In this document: piece after piece, positions 43,060-52,062 of the stretch
Layout: the number at the start of each line of letters is the position of its first letter
How positions within the stretch are numbered: position 1 is the stretch's first letter
Source: Pseudomonas lini
GTDB lineage: Bacteria; Pseudomonadota; Gammaproteobacteria; Pseudomonadales; Pseudomonadaceae
DNA length: 64,000 bases
NCBI RefSeq assembly: GCF_001042905.1
Contig: NZ_JYLB01000004.1
Coordinates: 620,001 to 684,000 of the forward strand
Direction of reading: 5' to 3'
The notes under the pieces: model-generated
What the model was told of the DNA's origin: nothing
Seen by the model: only the letters and a program-made list of their open reading frames with translations
Databases searched by the model: none
Program-made: the position numbers and the translations under genes

Positions 43060-44244
43060 ATGCGTGAAGTGGTGATCGTCGACAGCGTACGGACCGGCCT
43101 GGCCAAGTCCTTTCGCGGCAAGTTCAACATGACCCGCCCGGACGACATGGCGGCCCACTGTGTCAACGCGCTGCTCACGCGCAATGACGTCGACCCGGCC
43201 AGCGTCGAGGATTGCATCGTCGGCGCCGGCTCCAACGAAGGCGCCCAGGGCTTCAACATTGGCCGCAACGTCGCGGTGCTGTCGCACCTGGGCATCGGGA
43301 CGGGAGGCATGACCCTTAACCGCTTCTGTTCGTCGGGCTTGCAGGCCATCGCCATTGCCGCCAATCAGATTGCTTCGGGGTGCAGCGACATCATTGTCGC
43401 TGGCGGCGTCGAGTCGATCAGCCTGACCATGAAAAGCGTCAACACCGACAACCTGATCAACCCGCTGCTGAAAGAGCAGGTGCCGGGTATTTATTTCCCC
43501 ATGGGCCAGACCGCCGAGATCGTCGCGCGTCGTTACGTTGTCAGTCGCCAAGAGCAGGATTTATACGCTCTACAAAGTCAGCAGCGTACCGCCCTGGCGC
43601 AGGCCGCCGGGTTGTTCAACGATGAAATCGTACCGATGGCGGTGAAGTATCGCGTTGAGGACAAGGTCACCGGCCAGGTGCAGATCCTCGACGGCATCGT
43701 CGATCATGACGACTGCAATCGCCCGGACACGACTCTGCAAAGCCTGGCCGGGTTGAAACCGGTGTTTGCCGAAGACGGCTCAGTGACCGCCGGCAACTCG
43801 TCGCAACTGTCCGACGGCGCTTCGATGACCCTGGTGATGAGCCTGGAGAAAGCTCTGGCGCTGGGGCTCAAGCCCAAAGCCTTCTTCCGCGGTTTTGCCG
43901 TGGCCGGGTGCCAGCCGGACGAGATGGGCATCGGCCCGGTGTTTTCGGTGCCGAAGTTGCTCAAGGCCAAGGGGTTGCAGGTTACCGACATTGATCTGTG
44001 GGAGCTCAACGAAGCGTTCGCCTCGCAATGCCTGTACAGCCGCGATCGGCTGGAAATCGACAACGACAAATACAACGTCAACGGCGGCTCGATTGCCATC
44101 GGCCACCCGTTCGGCATGACCGGTTCGCGTCAGGTCGGGCACATCGTGCGTGAGCTGCAGCGGCGCAACCTGCGTTACGGCATCGTCACCATGTGCGTGG
44201 GGGGCGGGATGGGGGCTACGGGGTTGTTTGAGGCGGTGCGTTAG
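43060..44244 (+). CDS. Acetyl-CoA C-acyltransferase (thiolase)
   Basis: A 394-residue thiolase. The acyl-binding cysteine is in LNRFCSSGLQAI, and the C-terminal catalytic motifs NVNGGSIAIGHPFGMTGSR and CVGGGMGATGLFE are intact. It cleaves 3-ketoacyl-CoA or condenses acetyl-CoA. No beta-oxidation partner (FadB) is adjacent, so its chain-length preference is open. GAGG precedes ATG 43060; an earlier start (42982) has no supporting site. Confidence 0.9.
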   Translation: MREVVIVDSVRTGLAKSFRGKFNMTRPDDMAAHCVNALLTRNDVDPASVEDCIVGAGSNEGAQGFNIGRNVAVLSHLGIGTGGMTLNRFCSSGLQAIAIAANQIASGCSDIIVAGGVESISLTMKSVNTDNLINPLLKEQVPGIYFPMGQTAEIVARRYVVSRQEQDLYALQSQQRTALAQAAGLFNDEIVPMAVKYRVEDKVTGQVQILDGIVDHDDCNRPDTTLQSLAGLKPVFAEDGSVTAGNSSQLSDGASMTLVMSLEKALALGLKPKAFFRGFAVAGCQPDEMGIGPVFSVPKLLKAKGLQVTDIDLWELNEAFASQCLYSRDRLEIDNDKYNVNGGSIAIGHPFGMTGSRQVGHIVRELQRRNLRYGIVTMCVGGGMGATGLFEAVR

Positions 44245-44275
44245 ACCTTAAGTGTTTTGTAGCCTGATCAACCGC

Positions 44276-44357
44276 ATTCGCGAGCAAGCCCGCTCCCACA
44301 TTTGACCGAGTTCCAACGTTGGACACGGTTAAATGTGGGAGCGGGCTTGCTCGCGAA
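44276..44357. repeat. REP pair, family 1 (inverted)
   Basis: ATTCGCGAGCAAGCCCGCTC... at 44276-44301 and its inverse ending near 44357 lie between the convergent thiolase and DUF6316-like genes. Confidence 0.93.
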
Positions 44358-44372
44358 TGCAGGCGGCGCGGT

Positions 44373-44567
44373 TTATTCGCTCATGCTCATGACCTGCATC
44401 CGCTCGATATACGCGTGAATCTCGCGCTCCGCTGCCTCCCGGTTTTCAAACGGCCCCTCCAAAGTGAGTTCCCGTGTGGTGAAATACAGCTCTCCATTCA
44501 CACGACACAAGCGGTCACAACGAAAGTGGGTGGCGGGGGCGTTGTCTTGGGCGCGCATGCCGTACAT
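44373..44567 (-). CDS. Small DUF6316-like protein
   Basis: A 64-residue soluble protein (MYGMRAQDNAPATHFRCDRL... then LTLEGPFENREAAEREIHAY). The pattern matches a small pseudomonad family I recall as DUF6316; this is from memory. AGGAG precedes ATG 44567; the longer in-frame start has no site. The function is unknown. Confidence 0.7.
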   Translation of the reverse strand: MYGMRAQDNAPATHFRCDRLCRVNGELYFTTRELTLEGPFENREAAEREIHAYIERMQVMSMSE

Positions 44568-44768
44568 GAGCGATCTCCTGCGGATGACAGTTTCAATGAG
44601 CTTATGCATGAACCACTTGTCGCGCCTGGCCACCTGATCGACGGCATATCGTCAACTTTACGGTGCGACCTGCACAGTTTCATTCGCGGCCCGTTGGCAA
44701 CTGTCCCTGTGTCGCGCCCCGGTCTGAGCCTAGAATGACCGTTTTCGCCAATCGGCTTTGGGGTCAGC

Positions 44769-45731
44769 ATGCATATTTCATCGGGTCGCTGGGTTTATGG
44801 GCTGTGCCTGGCCTTGCTGACTGCGTTGCTGTGGGGAATCCTGCCGATCAAGCTCAAGCAAGTGCTGCTGGTGATGGACCCGGTGACGGTGACCTGGTTT
44901 CGCCTGCTGGTGTCCGGCGGTTGCCTGTTCATTTATCTGGCGGCGACCAAACGCCTGCCGAGTCGTAAAGTCCTCGGCCCGCGCGGTGGCTGGCTGGTGT
45001 TGATGGCGGTACTCGGACTGGTCGGCAACTACGTGCTGTACCTGATGGGCCTGAACCTGCTCAGCCCCGGCACCGCGCAACTGGTGGTGCAAATGGGCCC
45101 GATCATGTTGCTGATTGCCAGTCTGTTCGTGTTCAAGGAACGGTTTAGCGTGGGGCAGGGGATTGGCCTGTTGGTGCTGCTGATCGGCTTTGCGCTCTTC
45201 TTCAATCAGCGCTTGAGTGAGTTGCTCACCTCCCTGACCGATTACACCGCCGGTGTGCTGATGGTGCTGCTGGCGTCCACGGTCTGGACCTTCTATGCCT
45301 TGGGCCAGAAGCAGTTGCTCACGGTGTGGAATTCGTTGCAGGTGATGATGGTGATTTACCTGTTTTGCGCGCTGTTGCTGACGCCATGGGTGCATCCGCT
45401 GGAGGCGCTGCAACTGAGCCCGCTGCAAGGCTGGCTGCTGCTGGCGTGCTGTTTGAACACGCTGATCGCTTATGGCGCCTTCGCTGAAGCCCTGGCCCAT
45501 TGGGAAGCCTCACGGGTCAGTGCGACGCTGGCGATCACGCCGCTGGTGACCTTTGGCGCCGTGGCCGTGGCCGCGTGGTTATGGCCGGAGTATGTGCATG
45601 CCGAACAGATCAATGGCCTGGGTTATGGCGGGGCGGTGCTGGTGGTGCTCGGGTCGGCGTTGGTGGCGTTGGGGCCATCGTTGGTGGCCGGGCTCAGGGC
45701 TCGACGGGTGCGGATGGCAGTCACACGGTAG
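44769..45731 (+). CDS. DMT-family (EamA) transporter
   Basis: A 320-residue inner-membrane protein with ten predicted helices in two EamA repeats (first: LTALLWGILPIKLKQVLL; second: LLASTVWTFYALGQKQLL). Members export amino acids, nucleotides-sugars or drugs; the substrate is unknown. The ATG at 44769 begins just before the first helix, as usual. No other in-frame start is better supported. Confidence 0.82.
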   Translation: MHISSGRWVYGLCLALLTALLWGILPIKLKQVLLVMDPVTVTWFRLLVSGGCLFIYLAATKRLPSRKVLGPRGGWLVLMAVLGLVGNYVLYLMGLNLLSPGTAQLVVQMGPIMLLIASLFVFKERFSVGQGIGLLVLLIGFALFFNQRLSELLTSLTDYTAGVLMVLLASTVWTFYALGQKQLLTVWNSLQVMMVIYLFCALLLTPWVHPLEALQLSPLQGWLLLACCLNTLIAYGAFAEALAHWEASRVSATLAITPLVTFGAVAVAAWLWPEYVHAEQINGLGYGGAVLVVLGSALVALGPSLVAGLRARRVRMAVTR

Positions 45732-45746
45732 ACCTCGTTATCGTTC

Positions 45747-45836
45747 ATCGCGGGCAAGCCACGCTCCCACAGGTTTTGTGTCGATCACAGTATCCGTGAG
45801 CAACCCAAAACCTGTGGGAGCGGGCTTGCCCGCGAT
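45747..45836. repeat. REP pair, family 1 (inverted)
   Basis: ATCGCGGGCAAGCC(A)CGCTCCCACAGG and its inverse (45810-45836) lie between the convergent DMT transporter and fumC genes. The left copy has an extra-base variant (GCCACGC). Confidence 0.9.
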
Positions 45837-45861
45837 GACTGACTGTCGGGCGCTACAGAAC

Positions 45862-47256
45862 TCAGCCCTTGGCACCGGCCTCCAACATGTCCTCCGGCCT
45901 CACCCAGGCATCAAACTCTTCATCCGTCAGATACCCCAGCTGCAACGCCGCCTCGCGCAAGGTCAGCCCCTCGCTGTAAGCCTTCTTGGCAATCTCCGCC
46001 GATTTGTCGTAGCCGATGTGCGGGTTCAGCGCCGTCACCAGCATCAAACCTTGTTCCAGATGCTCGGCCATTTTTTGCGCATCCGGTTCCAGGCCGGCGA
46101 TGCAATGCTGCTGGAAGTTACTGCAGCCATCGCCCAGCAAGCGGATCGATTGCAGCAGGTTGTGGATGATCACCGGTTTGAACACGTTCAATTGCAGGTG
46201 GCCCTGACTGGCGGCAAAACCGATGGCAACGTCATTGCCCAATACCTGACAGGCCAGCATCGACAGCGCTTCGCACTGAGTCGGGTTGACCTTGCCGGGC
46301 ATGATCGAACTGCCCGGCTCATTGGCCGGCAGTTTCACTTCGGCAAACCCCGCTCGCGGCCCGGAGCCCAGCAGGCGCAGGTCGTTGGCGATTTTCATCA
46401 GGGTCACGGCAAGGGTTTTCAGTGCGCCGGAGAGGGTGACCAACGGCTCGTGGCCGGCCAGGGCGGCAAATTTATTGGGGGCCGTAACGAACGGCAGGCC
46501 GGAGAGGGCGGCCAGTTCGGAGGCGATCGCTTCGCCAAAACCGTGGGGCGAGTTCAATCCGGTGCCGACCGCAGTGCCGCCCTGAGCCAGTTCACAGACG
46601 GCCGGTAGCGCGCTGCGGATCGCCCGCTCGGCGTAATCCAGTTGCGCGATGAACGCCGAGAGTTCCTGGCCGAAGGTAATTGGCGTGGCGTCCATCATAT
46701 GGGTACGACCGGTCTTGACCAGTTTCATGTGCCGTGCGGACAGCTCCGCCAACCCGCCGGACAACTCGCTGATCGCCGGCAGCAAATGCTGCTGCACCGC
46801 CTGAACCGTCGCGATGTGCATGGCCGTGGGGAAGCAATCGTTGGAACTCTGGGAGCGGTTGACGTGATCGTTGGGGTGTACCGGGGCCTTGCCACCGCGC
46901 GGGTTGCCGGCCAGTTCGTTGGCGCGACCGGCGATCACTTCGTTGACGTTCATATTGCTTTGGGTACCGCTGCCGGTCTGCCAGACCACCAGCGGGAACT
47001 GCTCGTCATGGTCGCCGTCGAGCACTTCGTCGGCGGCCTGTTCGATCAGCCGGGCGATGTCGGCGGGCAGGTCGCCATTGCGATCGTTGACGCGCGCCGC
47101 GGCTTTCTTGATCAGGGCCAGGGCGTGTAGCACCGCCAGCGGCATGCGTTCGTTGCCGATGGCGAAGTTGATCAGCGAGCGTTGCGTCTGAGCGCCCCAG
47201 TAAGCGTCATCCGGGACTTCCACCTGGCCCAGGCTGTCGGTTTCGATACGGCTCAT
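45862..47256 (-). CDS. fumC: Class II fumarate hydratase
   Basis: A 464-residue class II fumarase, the iron-free heat-stable form that converts fumarate to malate. The superfamily signature [15 protein letters not shown] is present, as are [14 protein letters not shown] and [14 protein letters not shown]. Start codons at 47259 and 47256 are both possible behind [15 protein letters not shown] is the usual family start. In P. aeruginosa fumC-type genes can be iron-starvation induced; no Fur box was confirmed here. It is divergent from the DUF2059 gene. Confidence 0.95.
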   Translation of the reverse strand: MSRIETDSLGQVEVPDDAYWGAQTQRSLINFAIGNERMPLAVLHALALIKKAAARVNDRNGDLPADIARLIEQAADEVLDGDHDEQFPLVVWQTGSGTQSNMNVNEVIAGRANELAGNPRGGKAPVHPNDHVNRSQSSNDCFPTAMHIATVQAVQQHLLPAISELSGGLAELSARHMKLVKTGRTHMMDATPITFGQELSAFIAQLDYAERAIRSALPAVCELAQGGTAVGTGLNSPHGFGEAIASELAALSGLPFVTAPNKFAALAGHEPLVTLSGALKTLAVTLMKIANDLRLLGSGPRAGFAEVKLPANEPGSSIMPGKVNPTQCEALSMLACQVLGNDVAIGFAASQGHLQLNVFKPVIIHNLLQSIRLLGDGCSNFQQHCIAGLEPDAQKMAEHLEQGLMLVTALNPHIGYDKSAEIAKKAYSEGLTLREAALQLGYLTDEEFDAWVRPEDMLEAGAKG

Positions 47257-47448
47257 CATGCACACTCCTGTAGGTCTGATAGCGCAGTTTAGGCCTTGAT
47301 CGCCGGCTGTGGTTCCATCAGTCTGGAATTTGACCGTTCAACCCCTCTAAATCAGGCGCGACAAGGCTTGGGGTTGAGTGACACACTTTTTTAGGTGCAG
47401 AATGGACGCCCTTGAGGTTTTGCCTCGCCTGCTAGAAAAGGAAACTCG

Positions 47449-47970
47449 ATGACTCGTCTTCGTGCCATCTGTACCGCGGTTGCACTGGTTTGCGCCAGCG
47501 GCCAGGTTTTTGCCGATACCGCCAGCCACAACGCCAGTGCCGAAGCTTTCCTGACCCTGGCGCACGCTGACAAATTGGGCACTCCGGTGTACATGCAAGT
47601 GCAGCAAATGTTCGCTCAGCGCTTTGAACAGACCAAAGCCCCTGAATCGAAAAAAGCCGTTCTGGAAACTTACCAGGCCAAGGCTAACGCCGCTCTGGAT
47701 CAAGCCATTGGCTGGAAAAAGCTGAAGCCGGACATGGTCAAGCTTTACACCACCAATTTCAGCGAATCCGAGCTCAAGGATCTGGTTGCGTTCTACCAGT
47801 CGCCACTGGGCAAGAAAGTCCTGGAAAAAATGCCGCAGCTGACTCAGCAATCGGCCCAGATGACTCAAGCCAAGCTGGAAAGCGCGGTGCCTGTGGTCAA
47901 CAAACTGCTGGCTGACATGACGGCCGAGCTGGAGCCTAAGGGCGCCGCTCCTGCCAAGAAAAAGCCTTAA
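47449..47970 (+). CDS. DUF2059 exported protein
   Basis: A 173-residue protein with a signal peptide (about 1-23, ALVCASGQVFA) and a DUF2059 helical domain in the second half (YTTNFSESELKDLVAFYQSPLGKKVLEKMP). The C-terminus is a short basic Ala/Lys/Pro tail. It is probably periplasmic; the family has no defined role. It precedes bolA by 12 bases with a good ribosome site between, so the two are likely one transcript. Confidence 0.87.
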   Translation: MTRLRAICTAVALVCASGQVFADTASHNASAEAFLTLAHADKLGTPVYMQVQQMFAQRFEQTKAPESKKAVLETYQAKANAALDQAIGWKKLKPDMVKLYTTNFSESELKDLVAFYQSPLGKKVLEKMPQLTQQSAQMTQAKLESAVPVVNKLLADMTAELEPKGAAPAKKKP

Positions 47971-47982
47971 GCGGAGTTCGGG

Positions 47983-48282
47983 ATGACCATGCAACAACGC
48001 ATCGAATCGACGCTCGGGCTGCTACAGCCCGAGCATCTGCAAGTGCTGGATGAAAGCCACATGCACAGCCGTGGGTTACAGACCCACTTCAAGGCGGTGG
48101 TGGTCAGCCAGCAGTTCGAAGGCCTCAATCGCGTCAAGCGTCACCAGAAGGTGTACGGCACTTTGGGCGAACTGATGGGCGAGTTCCATGCGTTGGCGCT
48201 GCATACCTACACGCCGCAAGAATGGGCACAGATCGACGCGGCCCCGGCCTCGCCGACCTGTGCTGGCGGCAGCAAACATTAA
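47983..48282 (+). CDS. bolA: BolA-family protein
   Basis: A 99-residue BolA protein: IESTLGLLQPEHLQVLDES, THFKAVVVSQQFEGLNRVKRHQ-like core, and the conserved late region GELMGEFHALALHTYTPQEW. BolA proteins bind monothiol glutaredoxins through an iron-sulfur cluster and act in iron and stress responses. The order fumC / DUF2059 / bolA / trhO agrees with the recalled P. aeruginosa PA0854-PA0858 region. GGAG precedes the ATG. Confidence 0.92.
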   Translation: MTMQQRIESTLGLLQPEHLQVLDESHMHSRGLQTHFKAVVVSQQFEGLNRVKRHQKVYGTLGELMGEFHALALHTYTPQEWAQIDAAPASPTCAGGSKH

Positions 48283-48290
48283 GCAGATCG

Positions 48291-48351
48291 AAAGATCGCA
48301 GCCTGCGGCAGCTCCTACGCGCCTGTGGGCGCCGCCGCAGGCTGCGATCTT
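48291..48351. repeat. REP pair, family 2 (inverted)
   Basis: AAGATCGCAGCCTGCGGCAGC... and its inverse (GCCGCCGCAGGCTGCGATCTT) with a short centre. It follows the bolA stop. Confidence 0.88.
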
Positions 48352-48393
48352 GGCCATCTAAAGCCAATCGCTGCTGGTTTTGCTAGAATCCGC

Positions 48394-48423
48394 AACGCGC
48401 CGCTCACCCGGCGCGTTTTTTTT
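48394..48423 (+). terminator. Rho-independent terminator after bolA
   Basis: AACGCGCCG (48394-48402) pairs with CGGCGCGTT (48409-48417) over a 6-base loop, followed by a run of T. It isolates trhO from the bolA transcript. Confidence 0.95.
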
Positions 48424-48470
48424 CGCATCCGGTTCACCCCTTACGAGGGTAGCCACCTGGAGAATTACCC

Positions 48471-49412
48471 ATGACACAACAGATTGTCGTGGCGGCACTG
48501 TATAAGTTCGTCACCCTGGAAGATTACGTCACCCTGCGCGAGCCGCTGCTGCAAGCAATGGTCGACAACGGCATCAAAGGCACGCTGCTGATCGCCGAAG
48601 AAGGCATCAACGGCACCGTGTCCGGCAGCCGCGAAGGCATCGACGGGCTGATGGCCTGGCTCAAGAACGACCCACGAATGGACGACATCGACCACAAAGA
48701 GTCGTACTGCGACGATCAGCCGTTCTATCGCACCAAAGTCAAACTCAAGAAAGAAATCGTCACCCTCGGCGTCGAAGGCGTGGACCCGAATAAAAGTGTC
48801 GGCACCTACGTGGATCCACAGAACTGGAACGCACTGATCAGCGATCCGGAAGTACTGCTGATCGACACCCGCAACGACTATGAAGTCTCGATCGGCACCT
48901 TCGAAGGCGCCATCGATCCGAAGACCACCAGTTTTCGCGAATTCCCCGACTACATCAAAGCCAATTTCGACCCGGCCGTGCACAAGAAAGTCGCGATGTT
49001 TTGCACCGGCGGTATTCGCTGCGAGAAGGCCTCGAGCTACATGCTCAGTCAGGGTTTCGACGAGGTCTATCACCTCAAGGGCGGCATCCTGAAGTACCTC
49101 GAAGAGGTACCGCAGGAAGAAACCAAATGGCAGGGCGACTGCTTCGTGTTCGATAACCGCGTGACTGTGCGCCACGACCTCAGCGAAGGCGACTACGATC
49201 AATGTCATGCCTGTCGTACGCCCATCAGCGTGGAAGACCGTGCATCCGAGCATTATGTGGCCGGCATCAGTTGCCCGCATTGCTGGGATAAGCTGAGCGA
49301 GAAAACCCGTCGCAGTGCCATCGACCGGCAGAAGCAGATCGAACTGGCCAAGGCGCGCAACATGCCGCACCCGATCGGTTACAACTACAAGCAAACTCCT
49401 TCCGAGGCTTGA
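48471..49412 (+). CDS. trhO: tRNA uridine(34) hydroxylase TrhO (rhodanese domain)
   Basis: A 313-residue YceA/TrhO protein. It makes 5-hydroxyuridine at position 34 of tRNAs with oxygen. The N-terminal domain ([20 protein letters not shown]) is followed by a rhodanese domain with the active loop [15 protein letters not shown]-terminal cysteine pair, CHACRTP and SCPHCWDKL, looks like a zinc site. The length is normal. A terminator lies just upstream, so it has its own promoter. The next gene begins 3 bases after its stop. Confidence 0.93.
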   Translation: MTQQIVVAALYKFVTLEDYVTLREPLLQAMVDNGIKGTLLIAEEGINGTVSGSREGIDGLMAWLKNDPRMDDIDHKESYCDDQPFYRTKVKLKKEIVTLGVEGVDPNKSVGTYVDPQNWNALISDPEVLLIDTRNDYEVSIGTFEGAIDPKTTSFREFPDYIKANFDPAVHKKVAMFCTGGIRCEKASSYMLSQGFDEVYHLKGGILKYLEEVPQEETKWQGDCFVFDNRVTVRHDLSEGDYDQCHACRTPISVEDRASEHYVAGISCPHCWDKLSEKTRRSAIDRQKQIELAKARNMPHPIGYNYKQTPSEA

Positions 49413-49415
49413 ACC

Positions 49416-50054
49416 ATGTCTGCACGTCGCCTGCTCTATGTGATGGACCCGATGTGTTCCTGGTGCTGGGGTTTTGCGCCGGTGGCCAACGCGCTGGTCG
49501 AGCAGGCGCAGGCAGCGGGGGTGGACGTGCATCTGGTCGTCGGCGGTTTGCGCACGGGCAGTGGCTCGGCGCTGGAGCCGACCACCCGGCGCTACATCCT
49601 TGAGCACTGGCAGGCGGTCCACGAGGCTACTGGTCAACCGTTCAAGTTTGAAGGCGCGCTGCCCGACGGGTTTGTCTACGACACCGAGCCGGCGTGTCGG
49701 GCGCTGGTGACGGCGCGCAGCCTGGCACCGGATTGCGCGTGGAAATTGCTCGGGTTGATCCAGCAGGCGTTCTACGCCGAAGGTCGCGACGTCACCCACG
49801 CCAGCGTGTTGGTTGAGCTGGCAGAGCAGGCCGGTTTGCCGCGCATCGAGTTCGCTGCCGCCTTCGACCGTGCCGATCAGCACGCAGCCACCGCTGCCGA
49901 TTTCACCTGGGTCCAGGACCTGGGCATTGCCGGTTTCCCGACCTTGCTGGCAGAGCGTGATGGTCAATTGGCGTTGCTGACCAATGGGTATCAACCTTTG
50001 AGTGTGTTGTCACCGTTGCTCGGCCGCTGGCTGGAGCGCGCTGCCTGTGCATGA
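49416..50054 (+). CDS. DsbA-family thioredoxin-fold protein
   Basis: A 212-residue DsbA/FrnE-type protein without a signal peptide, so cytoplasmic. The active motif is CSWC (C14-C17) in MDPMCSWCWGF, the pattern of DsbA-like oxidoreductases/isomerases that also includes FrnE. The cis-proline region GIAGFPTLLAERDGQ is present. It lies 3 bases after trhO and overlaps the ABC transporter start by 8 bases, so the three genes form a coupled set. Its substrate is unknown. Confidence 0.82.
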   Translation: MSARRLLYVMDPMCSWCWGFAPVANALVEQAQAAGVDVHLVVGGLRTGSGSALEPTTRRYILEHWQAVHEATGQPFKFEGALPDGFVYDTEPACRALVTARSLAPDCAWKLLGLIQQAFYAEGRDVTHASVLVELAEQAGLPRIEFAAAFDRADQHAATAADFTWVQDLGIAGFPTLLAERDGQLALLTNGYQPLSVLSPLLGRWLERAACA

Positions 50055-51864
50055 CCTGCCCGACGACGTTCCAGCCCCTGCACGTGTCGACCGTCTGAGC
50101 TGGGCAGAAATCCGTCGCCTGGCCCTTCACCATAAAAAATCCTTGTGGATCGCCAACGGCGTCGCGGTATTGGCAACGCTGTGCAGCGTGCCGATCCCCT
50201 TGCTGTTGCCATTGCTGGTCGACGAAGTGCTGCTGGGCCACGGCGACGCTGCGCTGAAAATAATGAACCACGCGCTGCCCGACGTCTGGCAGAAAGCCGC
50301 GGGCTATATTGGCCTGATGCTGCTGGTGACATTGGCACTACGCTGTGCCGCGTTGTTGTTCAACGTTGTGCAGGCGAAATTGTTTGCGGCGCTGGCCAAA
50401 GACATCGTGTATCGGATTCGGCTGCGGTTGATCGAGCGGCTCAAGTGCATCTCGCTGGGGGAATACGAAAGCCTGGGCAGCGGCACGGTGACTACGCACC
50501 TGGTCACCGACCTGGACACGCTGGACAAATTCGTCGGCGAAACCCTCAGTCGTTTCCTCGTGGCCATGCTGACGCTGGTGGGCACCGCCTCCATCCTGAT
50601 GTGGATGCACTGGAAACTCGCGCTGCTGATCCTGCTGTTCAACCCGCTGGTGATCTATGCCACGGTGCAGTTGGGCAAGCGGGTCAAACACCTGAAAAAA
50701 CTCGAGAACGACAGCACCTCGCGCTTCACCCAGGCCTTGACCGAAACCCTGGATGCCATCCAGGAAGTGCGCGCCGGTAATCGTCAGGGTTTTTTCCTCG
50801 GCCGGCTTGGCCAGCGAGCGCGTGAAGTGCGCGATTACGCCGTGAACTCGCAGTGGAAAACCGATGCATCGAACCGCGCCAGTGGTTTGCTGTTCCAGTT
50901 CGGCATCGATATTTTCCGTGCGGCGGCCATGCTCACTGTGTTGTTTTCCGACCTGTCCATCGGCCAGATGCTGGCCGTGTTCAGCTACCTGTGGTTCATG
51001 ATCGGTCCGGTGGAACAACTGCTCAACCTGCAGTACGCCTTTTACGCCGCCGGCGGTGCGCTGTCGCGAATCAACGAGTTGCTGGCCCGTGCCGACGAGC
51101 CGCAATACACCGGCAGTGTCGACCCGTTCCAGGGGCGCGACACGGTGGGCATCGAAGTTCAGGGATTGAGTTTCGGCTACGGCGACGAGTTGGTGTTGAA
51201 CCAAATGAACCTGTCGATTGCCCCCGGTGAAAAAGTCGCGATTGTCGGCGCCAGCGGCGGTGGGAAAAGCACGCTGGTGCAGTTGCTGCTCGGTTTGTAC
51301 ACGCCGCTGGCCGGCACCATCCGTTTCGGTGGTTCGACTCAGGAAGAGATCGGCCTGGAAACCGTGCGCGAAAATGTCGCCGTGGTCTTGCAGCATCCGG
51401 CACTGTTCAACGACACCGTGCGCGCCAATCTGACCATGGGCCGCGAACGCAGCGACGAAGCCTGCTGGCAGGCATTGGAAATTGCTCAACTGCACAACAC
51501 GGTGCGTGAATTGCCCAACGGCCTGGACAGTATTGTCGGGCGCTCCGGTGTGCGTTTATCCGGCGGGCAGCGTCAACGCCTGGCGATTGCGCGGATGGTG
51601 TTGGCCGAACCCAAAGTGGTCATCCTCGACGAGGCCACGTCCGCCCTGGACGCAGCCACCGAATACAACCTGCACCAGGCACTGGCGCGGTTCTTGAGCA
51701 ACCGCACCACGCTGATCATTGCGCACCGGTTATCGGCCGTGAAGCAGGCCGACCGGGTGCTGGTGTTCGATGGTGGGCAAGTTGCCGAGGATGGCGACCA
51801 CCAGCAATTGATTGCCGATGGTGGGTTGTACGCCAAGCTTTATGGGCATTTGCAGCAGCACTAG
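50047..51864 (+). CDS. ABC exporter (fused permease and ATPase)
   Basis: A 605-residue type IV ABC exporter half-transporter. Six helices occupy about residues 35-320 and the nucleotide-binding domain follows. Motifs: Walker A GASGGGKSTLV, signature LSGGQRQRLAIARM, Walker B VVILDEATSALD and the H-loop in LIIAHRLSAV. It starts at GTG 50047, inside the end of the DsbA-like gene. The family exports lipids, peptides or drugs; MsbA-like proteins share this build, but the substrate is not given. In P. aeruginosa the same position (recalled as PA0860) is uncharacterised. Confidence 0.87.
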   Translation: MHDLPDDVPAPARVDRLSWAEIRRLALHHKKSLWIANGVAVLATLCSVPIPLLLPLLVDEVLLGHGDAALKIMNHALPDVWQKAAGYIGLMLLVTLALRCAALLFNVVQAKLFAALAKDIVYRIRLRLIERLKCISLGEYESLGSGTVTTHLVTDLDTLDKFVGETLSRFLVAMLTLVGTASILMWMHWKLALLILLFNPLVIYATVQLGKRVKHLKKLENDSTSRFTQALTETLDAIQEVRAGNRQGFFLGRLGQRAREVRDYAVNSQWKTDASNRASGLLFQFGIDIFRAAAMLTVLFSDLSIGQMLAVFSYLWFMIGPVEQLLNLQYAFYAAGGALSRINELLARADEPQYTGSVDPFQGRDTVGIEVQGLSFGYGDELVLNQMNLSIAPGEKVAIVGASGGGKSTLVQLLLGLYTPLAGTIRFGGSTQEEIGLETVRENVAVVLQHPALFNDTVRANLTMGRERSDEACWQALEIAQLHNTVRELPNGLDSIVGRSGVRLSGGQRQRLAIARMVLAEPKVVILDEATSALDAATEYNLHQALARFLSNRTTLIIAHRLSAVKQADRVLVFDGGQVAEDGDHQQLIADGGLYAKLYGHLQQH

Positions 51865-52062
51865 ATGAGTGCCACAGGACGCTCAGGGCGTTTTCCCCGG
51901 CAAGGATGAGCACATGGGGATGAAGCCCAGCCCTGAAGCGCTGGGACTATGCTGCTGTTGAGCATGAGTTTCCCCGGCTTGCCTAGAGTGAGAACCCATC
52001 CTAGTCTAGCGGTAGCGTTTTCGTCCGGACGACGATCGAGCAGTGTCAAGACAAGGGACCTC

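Noticed and set aside
44276..45836. Repeated GTGGGAGCGGGCTTGC units considered as a CRISPR-like array
   Set aside because: Copies occur as isolated inverted pairs between genes, without regular spacing, direct orientation or cas genes. They are REP elements.
45553..46608. Plus-strand frame through the end of the DMT gene, a REP pair and fumC
   Set aside because: It crosses repeats and runs antisense to fumC; the translation has no domain character.
51955..51985. ATGAGTTTCCCCG shared with the ends of the 4931-5196 element
   Set aside because: Only about 13 bases match and no inverted partner is nearby; coincidence or a very old fragment cannot be separated.
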